A DNA stretch of 64,000 bases, taken from assembly GCF_964656455.1 (NCBI RefSeq), contig NC_135714.1, forward strand, positions 82,171,903 to 82,235,902, in the 5' to 3' direction. The stretch comes from Halichoerus grypus (lineage: Eukaryota > Chordata > Mammalia > Carnivora > Phocidae). The stretch's first letter is position 1. The number at the start of each line of letters is the position of its first letter. The notes under the pieces are model-generated. The model saw nothing but the letters and a program-made list of their open reading frames with translations, did no database searches and was not told where the DNA came from. Both the position numbers and the translations under genes were made by a program. Shown here piece by piece: positions 44,036 to 55,633 of this stretch.

Positions 44036-45884
44036 TTCAAAATAAGAGCTTATGAGATCCACAAATTAAGATGCTATCATTTAAAATCATCTTCAAATGA
44101 AAGGTCTCATGTGTTCCCCCTTTCTCCTTGGCTAAATCATGCGTGTGTTGTCCTAGAAAGAAAGCTATAATTTGGCTCCCCATAAAATTTCCTTGATCCT
44201 GAGGCAATACTGAGGTTGTAACACTTAAGCATTTAGAATATTAGAAAGTTGAGCATCTAAATAGGGTACTTTGAAAGAATTTTGATTACGTTGTATACTC
44301 CCATCTTCTTGCCTTGGTACAAAATAATTACACTCTTTGAACACAGGTTTCCTTGCACCAACCCAGATTTCTGGAGCTGTAGAGTCTCGGCAGATAGAGC
44401 TTGATGTTATGAAATGTGGTTTCACCTTTTTCTCTTGATAACAAAAGCAACTGTTAAGGAATTCAAATCCCATGCAGTAGCCAGTAATGTAGTACAGAAG
44501 GAAGGCAATACTTAAAGCCTACAAAATCCACTTAAGGATGTGCTGGGTTTTATCTGAAAACAAACAGTAGCTTTTATACTTGCTTTCTTAGAAAAAAAAA
44601 TCAGGTGCTCTTCTACTGGCTTATAAAGAAAGGATGCACATGCTACCCATTCAAGACTCTTCCCAGTGAAGACATATTTTAACAAATTAAGCCCTTTTAA
44701 GACTGTATTTTGTTCCAAGAGAAAATGTTGGCCACGCTCCTTTGATTGGCCAGAAACATTTTTTGAGTCAGCTATACATTGGTTTTCCCTATACCTTTCC
44801 TCAATCTGGCTGAGAGTCTTCATACCTTCCAGATTTTATAAGCCATTCAGCAGCTTCCTGCCCACCATTTCAATTGAGCAAGACAGGACCATAAAACTGA
44901 TTTAAGCTAAGATGAAAGAAAAATTGTGATCTGCCTCGGCCCTCTTCTGGACATTAGGTTTCTCCTCTGGCCATTTACTGAGTTTGCCCGAGAGACTCTG
45001 ACTACCATAGCTGGTCTTGTAAGTGATCCCTTTCTCACTAAAACCACATCAGAGCCTGTCCTCTGATTCTACCTTTTCTCACGCCACTGTTTACTGGTGC
45101 AGATTTTCTTTAAAAATTGCTTTTGACAAAGACCCCGTGGCCAAAAATTTATTACTGTCTGCCTCTTCTTTTCTAGCTTGCATTTGAAAGGACTCTTCAT
45201 GATCTTCTTGTAACCTACACACTGATAGAGAAACATAATTTTTTGACTCCCCAAAGTCTGCATAATCGCAAGATCTGTGTGTAGGAGCTGTGTAACCATG
45301 CTGCCACAGGATGGAAGGCAAAGGCAAGTTTTGTAATTCTGCTACCATTTAGAAACACAGCATTGCAAAACTCAGAAACAGGACCTCAAAGAATAGACAA
45401 GACAGAGGTCACAATTTAAATGCATTTTGAGTCCAGGTAGGTAAAATTATACCATAATATGGCTACACGTAAGACAAGAGGAGTGGGGCCTCTGCTGAAC
45501 TGACTTCAGTCACTGAATTTAATTAAACACTCTGCTCTGCGAACAAAACCTGTAAATGAGCCAGATTCCACCTTTCACACATGTCAGTGTCGTGATCCAT
45601 CACTGGTCAAATGGTGCCCCTCCTACTCCTTTAACCCTCCTGAAGAGTATATTCTCTTCATTGCTGCACTGATTTTACATGATGGCTGAGAAAGTTCTGT
45701 CTGCTTTTCACACCCAATAGCCAATCCAAGGAAGCTGTGTGCAGCTCGTTTTTTTCCCCCTCTGAAACACACCTCAGACATAATCCTTTTGGTTTTAAAG
45801 ACACAATGGCAGCAAAGATTGTAATCATTTTGCTTTTTGGTCTACCACAAAAACCTTCCAACTGATATCTCTACTTTCATCAAT
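44036..45884. other. Unique sequence, no gene recognised
   Basis: Nearly 1.9 kb with no clear repeat. Frames of 76-103 codons (for example 44512-44823 reverse) have no motif. 45480-45620 has GTCAGTGTCGTGATCC and TTTAATTAAACAC and might be conserved non-coding, but I cannot support it. Confidence 0.45.
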
Positions 45885-46200
45885 CTATGCAGCATACAAC
45901 CACAGAAACCATCTTCCTTAAATACACTGCGATGATATTGCTTCTCTGCCTAAACACTTGCAGGGGACTTCAATCATTCCTTATGCTTATTCTAAATTCT
46001 TAATAATGATGAGAAAGCTTCCTATGAACACATCCATTTTCAGGTAGGCTTCCTCACCACTTATTCCCATCTGAACTCATCGTTCGCGTCAGGCCAACTT
46101 GCTTATTACCTCTGATGCTAAGTCCAGTGTCTGAATTTGAGCACACGTTCTCCTTTCCCTGTTCTCCCAGGGATGTCTCTCCCCTTCTTTTTTCATAGAA
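45885..46200 (+). mobile_element. L2 relic, sense
   Basis: GCGATGATATTGCTTCTCTG, CTTCAATCATTCCTTATGCT, TTCTAAATTCTTAATAATGA, GCCAACTTGCTTATTACCTC and AGCACACGTTCTCCTTTCCC track the L2 3' coding region. Confidence 0.65.
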
Positions 46201-47100
46201 CTGTGCCCCTTGCCCCCTCGAGTGATGATTACCATCACTCAGTGCTAGTCGTTGTTACAGCTGCTGCTGCTGTCACAAAGGAAAATTTGTAAAGTGCTTC
46301 CATCCCTAGTTTGGCATGGGAAAGTTTATTTTGCCTAGTCACTAATTTTGTCATTGCAAGAGCTTTATGCTCCCTTAGAAAGGGAGGCATGGTTGCACTG
46401 CTTCAGAAATACTAGGTCACTGGTCCTTCCACTGCGGCCATCTTGCTTGCTGCCCCTACCCCCCAGCTACCCCTTTAAACCTAATGGTGTAAAGAAAATT
46501 GTTAAATATTTTCAAGTGCCAGTGATTATGTATCTATAGCAAGGTTTACCTTCCCTAAACCAAATGTGGCAGAATTTCTTAAACAAAGTGCTTCATACCC
46601 TGAAACAGAGAAGGAACAAGACAGAGGAAAATTTGTTCCAGAGCTTCCAGAAATATCATTGATTGGCAATTTTGTCTAAATCTGATTTGTGTAAATCTGA
46701 ATCATAAGAGAGTCTGGATATCAAGTAATTACTTCCTTTGAGATCAAGGTAACTAAGGGAAATAGCCTTGGCTTTGAACTGTTCAGAAGAATTGAAAGTG
46801 AACTTGTTTTATAGATAAATGGCCTAAAGGCAGAGGTAGGAGAAGTCACTAATGGATCATTGATGGAGAAGGAAGACTTACAATTGGTCCCCCTTAAGGC
46901 TTCTATGCCAAATACTGCTGGGCACCACTAGACAGGAGAGGAGCTCTATATCTTGGGAGGGAATAAACTGCCTGAACATAATCTGAAAAGAGATCAAATG
47001 GTGTTTTTTAAAAAGCCTCTTCCAAACTATATAAGAGGACTCTAGGTATTACCTGACTCATTCCCTTTCTGACTCACTTGACTCAGTTTTCACTCACACA
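46201..47100. other. Unique sequence
   Basis: A (CTG)4 run at about 46261-46273; otherwise nothing recognised. Confidence 0.5.
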
Positions 47101-47104
47101 TGTA

Positions 47105-47280
47105 GAAACAATCTAATATATTTTCTCATTTGCGTTACAGAAAAGATCTCATTTTATCTATGAAGAAAATGAAGTTCAGGAAAATTAAAGATATTTCTTA
47201 AGAATGCCTAGCTAGCTAGTTAGTAAAGCCATAATGCAAACCTTGGTTTGTTGAGCTCCAGAGCCAATGCTTTATACTTA
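47105..47280 (-). mobile_element. MIR relic
   Basis: GTTACAGAAAAGATCTCATT, GAAAATGAAGTTCAGGAAAA, TTAGTAAAGCCATAATGCAA and TTGAGCTCCAGAGCCAATGC follow MIR in reverse. Confidence 0.7.
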
Positions 47281-47679
47281 TTGTTCATTATGAACACACT
47301 AACTACTGTGGTTTGGGGATTGGTTCACAAGTAAGAGTGTGAGGACTTCTCCATCATGACCACCTCACTGGGTTTCCAAGGCTCTATGTTCTTTTGTTTG
47401 AGTTTAAGGTGTCATAGGATGCCTTAATGGTATCCATATGGGATACCTCATGTGGGAATAGGGCAAAGGCTTGGGATTCTAATGGCCTTGACCTCTGTGG
47501 GATGTCACTGGTCAAGGTGCTGACTGCTGACAAAGGGAAGAGTGAAACAAAGGGGAAGGTAATTTTCATCGGACTCTTGGATGAGGCGATGGATGGTACT
47601 TGCTCAGATGACATTTGAAGTATGCAGAGGATGATTCAGCTCACACATAACTTCTGGATGCTCCTTCCTGTCCATGTGG
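47281..47679. other. Unique sequence
   Basis: Nothing recognised; overlapping short frames on both strands at 47384-47618. Confidence 0.5.
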
Positions 47680-47860
47680 CTCCTTCGAATCCAGTGATGC
47701 TCTATGCCATTGCTATGCTAAGTGTGCAGCTTTGGTATCACCTGGGAGCTTGGGTAGAAATGCAGAATCTCGGGCTTCACTTCAAATCTGCTGAACAAGA
47801 GTCTGTATTTTAACCTGATCCTCAGGGGATCATTGTGTTAGAGTTGAAAACTATTCCAGT
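47680..47860 (+). mobile_element. MER5A-like hAT DNA transposon relic
   Basis: GTATCACCTGGGAGCTTGGG, TAGAAATGCAGAATCTCGGG, GCTGAACAAGAGTCTGTATT and TTTTAACCTGATCCTCAGGG match the MER5A group in order. Confidence 0.78.
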
Positions 47861-48561
47861 AATACAAAGCTTGGGACAAAAGAAATCTGTGTGAAGCTAT
47901 CTATAGTCTTATCTACCTGGACATCCTCATAATCTGTGATTCCAATTGCCTCCCTGGAATCTGCCTAGTAAACAGAACCCAGGGTTTCTTTCCTTGGGGA
48001 CCATGAACCCCTCTATCCTCATCACCTGCTCCCTTCTCCTCTTTCGAATGCCAGGAATTTTTTTCTAGCCTGGATAGGACACTACCCTCTTTCTATTATT
48101 TGTCCTGGTCATTTTATGTATTTTCATTTAGGTTCACTAAGACCTTACCTGCTTCTGGAGCAGAAGAGCCGAAGACACTACGAATCTATTCCTGATTTCT
48201 ACCTTCCCTCAACCCTGAGCTGAGGCAATTAAATAGAACCAACTATCTGCTGGGATTAGGACAAAAGAAAGGAGTAAATGGGGGAGAGGGGGGTAGGCAG
48301 ACACATAGATTAACTTATCAAAAAAATATTCTCCCATAGTTCTGTATGATGCATTTGTTTGAAGTATATTCTCAATAGTGTGTTTCTGACCAGGTCATGG
48401 CTGTTCATAGATTTCTAGAAACTAAGACCTGTATCTGCTTTCTACTTTGAATCCACATAGATGTGAGAAATGTTTGTGGAAAATGATGATTGATTTCAAA
48501 ATCCCTGGCTTTGAGATGACTCAGTTATAAAATGAGCCAATTTCCTTACTCACTGAGCATA
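47861..48561. other. Unique sequence
   Basis: Nothing recognised. Confidence 0.5.
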
Positions 48562-48785
48562 GGGGATGCCGTCTAGCCTAGCGGTTAGCAACGTGAGCAC
48601 TGATACACAACTCTCTCGCTTCCTAACTGAGTGGCTCTGAAGAAGTCTCTTAATCTCTCTAGACTTCTTCTAATGAATGAGCATAACCCTATCATGCCTA
48701 CCTCAGAGAGTTTTTATAAGATTAAATGAAAAAATGCATGTCAATGTTAACACACTATCTGGTATATGGTGTGCCTAAAAAGCCA
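48562..48785 (+). mobile_element. MIR, nearly full length
   Basis: CCGTCTAGCCTAGCGGTTAG (tRNA-like head with A-box region), CTAACTGAGTGGCTCTGAAG, TCTTAATCTCTCTAGACTTC, CTACCTCAGAGAGTTTTTAT, AAGATTAAATGAAAAAATGC and ACACTATCTGGTATATGG follow MIR from start to near the end. Confidence 0.88.
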
Positions 48786-48929
48786 AACTTCTCTTATTAC
48801 TTTAGAATTATTACCCATGAAATGTTAATATTCACCTATGGTAGCTAGAAAATTACAACATTTGAATCTAGACTCCTAGTGCTTAAAATTATTATATAAA
48901 AATTGGAGCTGGAATTATCATCATAATAC

Positions 48930-49535
48930 CAATAATATATTTATTGGGCATTAACTATGTACTACATTTTCATGTATTATCATGTATAATCCCCCTAACT
49001 CTTGTGAGACAGTTTCTTTTTCATCTTTCTCTTCCACCAAATCACCAAACCTATTTCCTCTGTTCCTGGGCACATAACCAGAGACTAGATGGGTAACCAC
49101 CTTTATGCCCAAGGATGGACATGTAAACAAGTGGAGCGGAATGGATGAGTCAAAGATTATGCTACTTCCAGGCTGGGCCCACTAAAACCCACCATGTACC
49201 ATCCCTGTGCTTTTCCTCCGCCGTGGCAACCTCCAAAATTATATGGTGGAGATGGAAGAGTTGCAAGATGGAAGGAGCCAGGGTTCTTCACTGCCTCTTA
49301 GATGAAAGACACCAGCAGGTTGGGAAAAACTTTTTTATTTTATGTAAGGGAGAAATAAACCCTCACTGTGTTTAGTCTCTGGCACGTATTTATTATAGCA
49401 GCCACTCTGACTTTAATTCACTTGGGAGATTAAGTAGTCTACCTAAGGACACACAACTTATAAATGGGGACCAGGAATTCTAGGTCAGTTGAATCCCAAA
49501 GCCTGTGCTCTTGTTCATTAAACTAAACTGTCATC
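48930..49535 (-). mobile_element. MIR split by a MaLR LTR
   Basis: Left piece 48930-49010 (GGGCATTAACTATGTACTAC, ATAATCCCCCTAACTCTTGT) and right piece 49425-49535 (TAAGTAGTCTACCTAAGGAC, ACACAACTTATAAATGGGGA, AAGCCTGTGCTCTTGTTCAT) are colinear parts of one MIR in reverse. An LTR lies between them. Confidence 0.7.
49012..49415 (+). mobile_element. MLT1-type MaLR LTR
   Basis: TCAAAGATTATGCTACTTCC, AGGCTGGGCCCACTAAAACC, AATAAACCCTCACTGTGTTT, AGTCTCTGGCACGTATTTAT and TATAGCAGCC resemble a diverged MLT1/MST LTR, ending with the expected 3' motif after the AATAAA signal. Confidence 0.6.
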
Positions 49536-50149
49536 AAGCTTCCCCTGAAAGCCAAAGAGGGGTTTGATTTTAGCACCCTACTAAATCATGTCAAATAGTA
49601 AACACTAGAAGGGGATGAGTCTGAAATCTAGAAAACACCTGAGCTGGTTGTTGTCGGAACCAGTGCATGAATCAGCCAATTCGTGTGCCTGGGAATTTCC
49701 CACAGCTGTCATCAGATGGTCTCAAGCAATGCCAATTTATTAGGAAAATAATTTTGCCTTAAGAACCTGTCATTGATTTTCTGAAATCTGTTGTCAGTTT
49801 CACTTCTCTCACCATGGGATACTGCACTTCTCTCACCATGGGGTACTGAACTGGTGACATGTATGTTTGGAGCCTCTAATGAGGTTAGTAATGGTCTTAT
49901 GAACTCTCCATGGAGCTCTCACATCTCTAATTGAGAACCAGACTTGAAATTGGCCAGACCCCAGGGACTATTCTCAAAGTGCGTGCTCATGGTGACAGCT
50001 ATTTACTCAGAAAGCCTACAAGGCCTTCTCCCTCCCAGAGTCTTAAAGAATCAGGGCAGGCATAAGTCCACTTGGTGGAATAGAAGCTCTAGAGTCAAGC
50101 AGAAAAACAACATCTGTGATAACAACAGTAAACGCTTGCGCGGCGCATA
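49536..50149. other. Unique sequence with a 24-bp tandem duplication
   Basis: 49620-49790 is repeat-free with TCAGCCAATTCGTGTGCC and CAATTTATTAGGAAAATAAT and could be conserved non-coding. No gene recognised. Confidence 0.45.
49801..49848. repeat. Two tandem copies of a 24-bp unit
   Basis: CACTTCTCTCACCATGGGAT.. and CACTTCTCTCACCATGGGGT.. differ by one base. Confidence 0.95.
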
Positions 50150-50310
50150 CAGATAACAAAGTTCTCCCAAGAGTCAACAGGCATTGAGACAATCTCCATT
50201 TTATTGATGAGATTCCTATGAATCAATGAAGTTGAGTGACTTGCCAAGAGCACAATAAAATAAGGTCTCACCATTGGCCTCCTAACTCCAAATCCATCAC
50301 AGACTATTCC
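50150..50310 (-). mobile_element. MIR relic
   Basis: AATCTCCATTTTATTGATGA, TGACTTGCCAAGAGCACAAT and CATTGGCCTCCTAACTCCAA follow MIR in reverse. Confidence 0.72.
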
Positions 50311-51209
50311 AGCTCTGTATCTAAATTCTCAGAGATGCCCGTCAGTGCAGCAATAACGGTCAGAAGAGCTGATTCTCACACTCTTTCGAGTGATGGAAAC
50401 TGACCCATACACAAGGCAAGTGGCCTGTGAGTGAGGGTCTGTCCTGGTATCGTCCCTGCCCTCCTCCCTATCTGCTCAGCACTGTGAGACTCGGGCCCTT
50501 CTGATCTGTCAGGAGCCACTGCTTTGTCTTACCATCTCCATGGCTTATGGCTTGTATAATTAATTTTTCTAGTTCCAAAGTCAGGAAGCAGAATTCTCCC
50601 AAAGTCTGAGCATCTCCCTTCTACTCAGGCCTCAGCCTGGCAAAGGCAAGTGAAAGAACATTGGCAGAAGGCAGGATGGTTTGCTCTGCTCTGCAACCCT
50701 CCCCAAGGCATAACCCAAGACTGTCTTTACACAATGCACAGGGAAGCATCAGGTTTGTTATTTCCAAAAGACTCATTCTGAACTGTGAATCTGTTTTGTC
50801 ATCTTACCACAGTAAACAGCTGGAAAAACATCCGAAAATAGGCTAAAAATACCTGAGCCAAATCCAGCACTTCTGTGAGAAGACTGAGCACACGGGTGAC
50901 ACCCCTAGTAGTGACAGTTGCCAACCTTAGAGGCAACAAGTCAAGTCCTGATGAGTTCATTGCCCCAATTGAACATAAGTGCAGTGGAGGAAGGAGTTCG
51001 TTAACGCGTGAGACTTGACTTTTTTTACACAGAAAATAAAACCCCAAATGGAGATTGAACATCTTATGAAAACTTGCACAAGGATAACTTTTAAGGAGGA
51101 AAAGAGCTGCTCCGATTTGTAGATGAGAGGATCTCATGAGTAAAAATAATCATTCTTCATCAATTTTCAAAGAAAAAAAAAAGACCATTTATCATACTTT
51201 TGTGTCCTT
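50311..51209. other. Unique sequence
   Basis: A reverse 112-codon frame (50799-51137) lacks motifs. Poly(A) at about 51171-51181. Confidence 0.5.
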
Positions 51210-51445
51210 CCCACTCAGCATGGATTCATGGAAAGGGCAGGTGCTCTAGAGTCCAGAAGACCTGAATTTTAAGTCCCCCTCTAAACATTGCGATGACCAC
51301 ATTTATTAATTTCGCAGTCTTGGTTCCCATCTATGTAATATGAGGAATAATGTCAATTCTTCTTGGGCTGTTTGGACATTAAATGAAGTGACACAGACAT
51401 AGTGCCTGGAATAATGCCCAGTATGTAACGGGAGTTCAACAGACT
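51210..51445 (+). mobile_element. MIR relic
   Basis: GGTGCTCTAGAGTCCAGAAG, ACCTGAATTTTAAGTCCCCC, CTATGTAATATGAGGAATAA, GACATTAAATGAAGTGACAC, ATAGTGCCTGGAATAATGCC follow MIR. Confidence 0.85.
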
Positions 51446-51810
51446 CTGGTTCCCTCTTCACCCTGTACTCTAGGGGGTAGAAATGGGTAGACTAAAGAAA
51501 AAGAAAGTAGAAATACCAGAATGCAGGACAGAAGGGCATTGTGAAATCTGGCCAAAGGTAGATCAACATTCTGATATGGAAAGCAAGAGGGTAACAGAAA
51601 AAAGTTCCTGCTCCCCAAGGCTTCTTCAAATAAAAAAGGGAAACACTGTGTAACTCATTATAGCTTCTTTGCTTGGATTCTATAGATGCACTGGAAGTGC
51701 CTGCAAGTTACAACTAAAGGAGGGAAAAGAGCTGAAGCTCTAAACCAGGTGATATCAATTACCATCACCAACCAGGAGTTCGTGTCGCTTTGAAAAACTA
51801 GTAGATCTAC
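51446..51810. other. Unique sequence
   Basis: Nothing recognised. Confidence 0.5.
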
Positions 51811-51824
51811 AATATCGAGATTTA

Positions 51825-52007
51825 TTTTTTAAAAGATTTTATTTATTTATTTGAGAGAAAGAGAGAGAGAGCACAAGCAGGGGGAGCGGCAGAGGGAGAG
51901 AGAGAAGCAGGCTCCCCGCTGAGCAGGGAGCCTGATGCGGGACTCGATCCCAGGACCCCGGGATCATGACCTGAGCTGAAGGCAAACGCTTAGCTGACTG
52001 AGCCCCT
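51825..52007 (-). mobile_element. Can-SIN SINE with shortened head, 14-bp TSD
   Basis: Reverse copy. The head reads GACTGAGCCCCT: about 9 bp (ACCCAGGCG in the usual form) are missing. TSD AATATCGAGATTTA (51811-51824) versus AATACCGAGATTTA (52008-52021). The loss falls within the A-box-side end. Confidence 0.96.
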
Positions 52008-52021
52008 AATACCGAGATTTA

Positions 52022-52368
52022 AATCATAAAACCCTGCTAAGAGAAACACTACAAATCAGTGCAGTAGGAGAAATAAAATCCTGACTTCAACTTTTCTTGT
52101 TTAGGAAACCCCATCTCGGTGGGCTCTGTCGGTGGTGTACCGGTGTGTGGGCAGGCGTGGTCTGCACGGACTGACGTGTGAGGAGAAAGCTCCAGCGCAC
52201 TGCATACCTAATTAGGAGACTGGAGGTAGGCGGGTGTTGCTGAAGGATAAAGAGGCACAGGAGGAGAGAACGCAAAGAGGAGGGGGGCAGATACAAGGTA
52301 ATACCTGTGAACAACGTTTGGCTGAGAGATTCTTAAGATCTAGGATAGGAAGTCGTGTGCTGGGGTGC
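52022..52368. other. Unique sequence
   Basis: Nothing recognised; GC-richer patch at 52110-52240. Confidence 0.5.
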
Positions 52369-52372
52369 GTAG

Positions 52373-52826
52373 TGTTAAAATCAAAAACAAATGGAGACCA
52401 GCGTTGAAAATTTCTTGAGCAGACAAAACCAGTTTAGTCATACAAACAAAGCTTAATTTAGCTTATTTTGCAAGACTAACTTGACCTGGGTCATTTCTTG
52501 CTTATGCCTCTGGAAATCATAAGCCAAATTTATCCTGTTTCACGAGGTTACCATGAGGTAACCACTGACCAAGTCCCTATCATTTAAGAAAATTATTTTA
52601 TAACCAATCACTGTGAAGGATAAATAGTCACTGCCTTTCTACTATATAAGCTGCATTGTAATAACACACCCCTCTCCCCCCACCCACCCCGAGCCTTATT
52701 TCATGTTTCGGTTTGGGTGCTTCCAGTTTGCCAACTTATTTTTTGGATTTGTGCACAATACATTTTGACTAATTATTACTTCGGTGATTCATTGGTCTTA
52801 CTTCTGTTTTTTCTGAACTTTTGACA
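52373..52826 (+). mobile_element. Solo ERV1-like LTR with 4-bp TSD
   Basis: A 454-bp block starts TGTTAAAATC and ends TTTTGACA, with the direct repeat GTAG on both sides (52369-52372 and 52827-52830). Inside are a TATA-like ACTATATAAG (52641) and, further on, GAGCCTTATTTCATGTTTCGG, TTGGGTGCTTCCAGTTTGCC and TTCGGTGATTCATTGGTC, typical of the R-U5 part of gammaretrovirus-like LTRs. A 4-bp TSD fits that class. No internal viral genes remain, so the provirus was lost by recombination between LTRs. Subfamily not assigned. Confidence 0.75.
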
Positions 52827-52830
52827 GTAG

Positions 52831-53258
52831 TAATCCTCCCTTATTGCCTCCAGCCTTTAGAAAAAGTCTGTTCCACCATTGCCTTCTGATAGTGGGTGCT
52901 ATATAGGAATAATTTAAAAAGCACAGAGCTCCATTTTACAGCTGGGTTTCCTTTGGATAAAAAAATAAAATAAATCAAAAAGAGGGCGGTCCCAGCAGAA
53001 GGATGCAAACTGAACTCTCACTAATTACGGGCTAAGTGCTAGTTTCGGGGTACACAACACCACTCCCTAGGTTCAGTGTTTTGCTAGAGGGCCCACAGGA
53101 TCCAGCATCCCCAAGTTCTCGGACTCCCGCCAGGCAGGATCCATGGGCTTTTCTAAAGACAGTGGTCTCAGCCAGCTATGCCAACTTTTTTTTGCACAGA
53201 GCTCAAGACAGTTCCCAAATATTTTCAGAGAAGCATGTCCCTCAAATCCTGGAAGACT
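52831..53258. other. Unique sequence
   Basis: Nothing recognised; forward and reverse frames of 74 and 85 codons overlap at 53036-53330 without motif. Confidence 0.45.
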
Positions 53259-53259
53259 A

Positions 53260-53500
53260 GCAATGTCAAATGTCTGACATTTAAACTCTTTTAGCACTTT
53301 ATACTCTAATAGCCACTTTCCTATGTGCATGAGTTTATTTTATCTTTACATCAGTGCTGAGCAGTGATCATTATTACTTCGCACATGGGGAACCCGAGGC
53401 TCACTGAGGTTTAGTAACTTATGGTCTCACATTCAGTGTGTGCTTCCAACTCAGATCTTTGGACTCTAAATTCAGCACACTTTCCACTAATTCACAGCCA
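53260..53500 (-). mobile_element. MIR relic
   Basis: TTTAGCACTTTATACTCTAA, CAGTGATCATTATTACTTCG, GGAACCCGAGGCTCACTGAG, GTTTAGTAACTTATGGTCTC and GATCTTTGGACTCTAAATTC follow MIR in reverse. Confidence 0.78.
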
Positions 53501-53589
53501 CACCATTTCTCAGCTTGTGACTTGCTTTCTAGTCCTCACCTCTAATCCACTCCTTCAGGAACTTTCTATTTTCACACCTGCCTAAATCC

Positions 53590-54205
53590 AATAATGAGGC
53601 TGTGGCAGATCGTATTTCTCAAAAATGGTCACAATGATATTTCTAGTCGCACTCGCCCTTCCAGACACTTGCCACTCTCCCATGGAGATGTGAAGCCTAG
53701 TCCCATCCTCCGCTCCCCCCGCTCTTGAACCTGGATCCACAGAGGGAATGTGGCAGAAGTGATGCCCTAAGGCCACCAAGGTTATGTAGTAAATGGCCAT
53801 ATGGCTTCCTCTGTCTCTGTCTCTCTCTCCCTTTAGACATGCACCTGGTAGCCCAAGGTGACAAGATGTTCAGTACGCTGATGCAACCGTGCTGGAAAAT
53901 CCCCGTGGAAAGACCACATTCACACAGATGCCCGGGAGCCTTAGCTGTTCCCGCCCCCAGCTGTTTGACGCTTCCCAACCCAGGCACCTGAAAAGCAAGG
54001 CAATCGAACTTCACATGATTCCAACCCCCAGCCTGCGAGCCACCCCTGCTGATGCCCAAGGCGACAGAAATAAACTGTCCCCGCCAAATCCTGTCCAAAT
54101 TACAGATTCATGCACAAAGTAAATGTTGTTATTGTTTTAAGTCACTTAAGTTGTTTCCCTTTCAGCAGTGCGGTTTGTTACGCATCAACAGGTAATGGAA
54201 ACAGC
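53590..54205 (+). mobile_element. MLT1 MaLR LTR, near full length
   Basis: Ordered motifs: CCATGGAGATGTGAAGCCTA, GAATGTGGCAGAAGTGATG, ATGCAACCGTGCTGGAAAAT, GACAGAAATAAACTGTC and the 3' end TTGTTTTAAGTCACTTAAGT, GTGCGGTTTGTTACGCATCA, GGTAATGGAAAC. C-rich middle as in MLT1. Frames of 77-133 codons on both strands are by-products of the LTR composition. Confidence 0.82.
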
Positions 54206-55615
54206 GGCACTGGTAGAGGAACAGAGAAAGTAGGTATTTAGATCTATTTTTAAAAGACCGAATTCAAGCCAATATACGTAAGTATATACTGCTGTTAAGA
54301 TATTTTACATTCACATTGTCACTAGTCTTTTCAAGCTAAAATGCTCTTAATGTAGCAGACAGTAATGCCAATCAACCACATAATAGATCTGAATTTTTGA
54401 AAATATGTGTAAATCTTACACTTTTTACATTTCGTAAGAGGAAACCGTTTCATATTTTCAGACAATGAAATCATACTTGAAGAGAGTCTTTTTAGCCCAA
54501 TAATAATGAATTTCACCACGAAACTGGACACATTATCTCATGTAATGAAGGAGCTTACTTCTTGGCAGACATCAGCTCCTGTGTTTTCATCTGTTACGAC
54601 TTAGCTGAGTTTCTTTGGAGGTCAATTTATTAGATCCTTTGGAAAGTGGAGTGTGACCCCTGGGGGCTGAGAAGTGCTAGGACACCTTTCAGTGGGCAGG
54701 TAACATGAAAGTGACAGGCCAAGAATACCAGGGTTTGGAGCCAGCACGGCACGGGGAGAGGAACACCCCTTCCCACCTAAGCTGGCAGGAACCACCAGGT
54801 GAACTAACTTAAGGGAAAATGAAAATAGGCTGCTAATGAGGTAGGAGACTACGGACGTTAGGCATTTGTCATTACTGGGAGACAAAATAAAACAGGAGCA
54901 TCCCACACACCTGAAGACGAACATAGCTGCTTCATCTATATTTTTTAGTGTAGATCTCAGAGAAACAAGTCTGCCAGAATTAGAAGTGGCTTCCCACTAC
55001 TCAGTGTGGCACTGAGCATAGTTATACTGTGGAATAAGTCTCCAGAAAATGACAATGTTCCTCATCAGCGGGACATATACAACTACACCTACCCCCGGGG
55101 AATAGGGGTGGATTTTTCTTATTCCATATTCATGGGAAACTGACCTTGCTATTTACTTGAAGAGAAAGAATATAATCTCGAGACAGAAGCAAGCACTGAC
55201 AGAGATGGGGTAAAGGGTGCTCTGCTGATGTGGCTCTCGGGCCACGTCTCTAGAGAAGGAGCCTGAAGGCGGTCCTTCAGATTATGCCTCATTTCTTCCT
55301 ACTTCATCCAACTTTTCCTAATTAAAATTAAACTTTTACAGAAATTTTATTATTGGCAAAATTCAGGGCCAGCCTTTGAACAGTGGATGCAATAGGAAAA
55401 TATAAATTGGAACAGAAAAGGGAATTTTAATTATGCCAATAATTACAACTGTTTTTCATTTACCCCCTGCCCTCGGCGACTCTCAACCCTCTCCTGTCAC
55501 AATACCATATACTCCTCTCACAATACCATATAGCTTCCAAGGATTTATAGTATTTATACCCCCCAAAATATTTTGGTGTATAGAGGGAGTTTAGAAAACA
55601 ATATCTCATGCTGTT
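54206..55615. other. Unique sequence
   Basis: No gene or clear repeat. TCACAATACCATATA occurs twice (55497 and 55518, period 21). Confidence 0.5.
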
Positions 55616-55633
55616 TTGTTAATCTGGACTTTC

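Noticed and set aside
48562..48610. tRNA-like start (CTAGCGGTTAG)
   Set aside because: It is the tRNA-derived head of a MIR; no cloverleaf or B-box at tRNA spacing.
53697..54122. Overlapping 77-133-codon frames on both strands
   Set aside because: They lie inside an MLT1 LTR whose GC-rich composition lacks stops.
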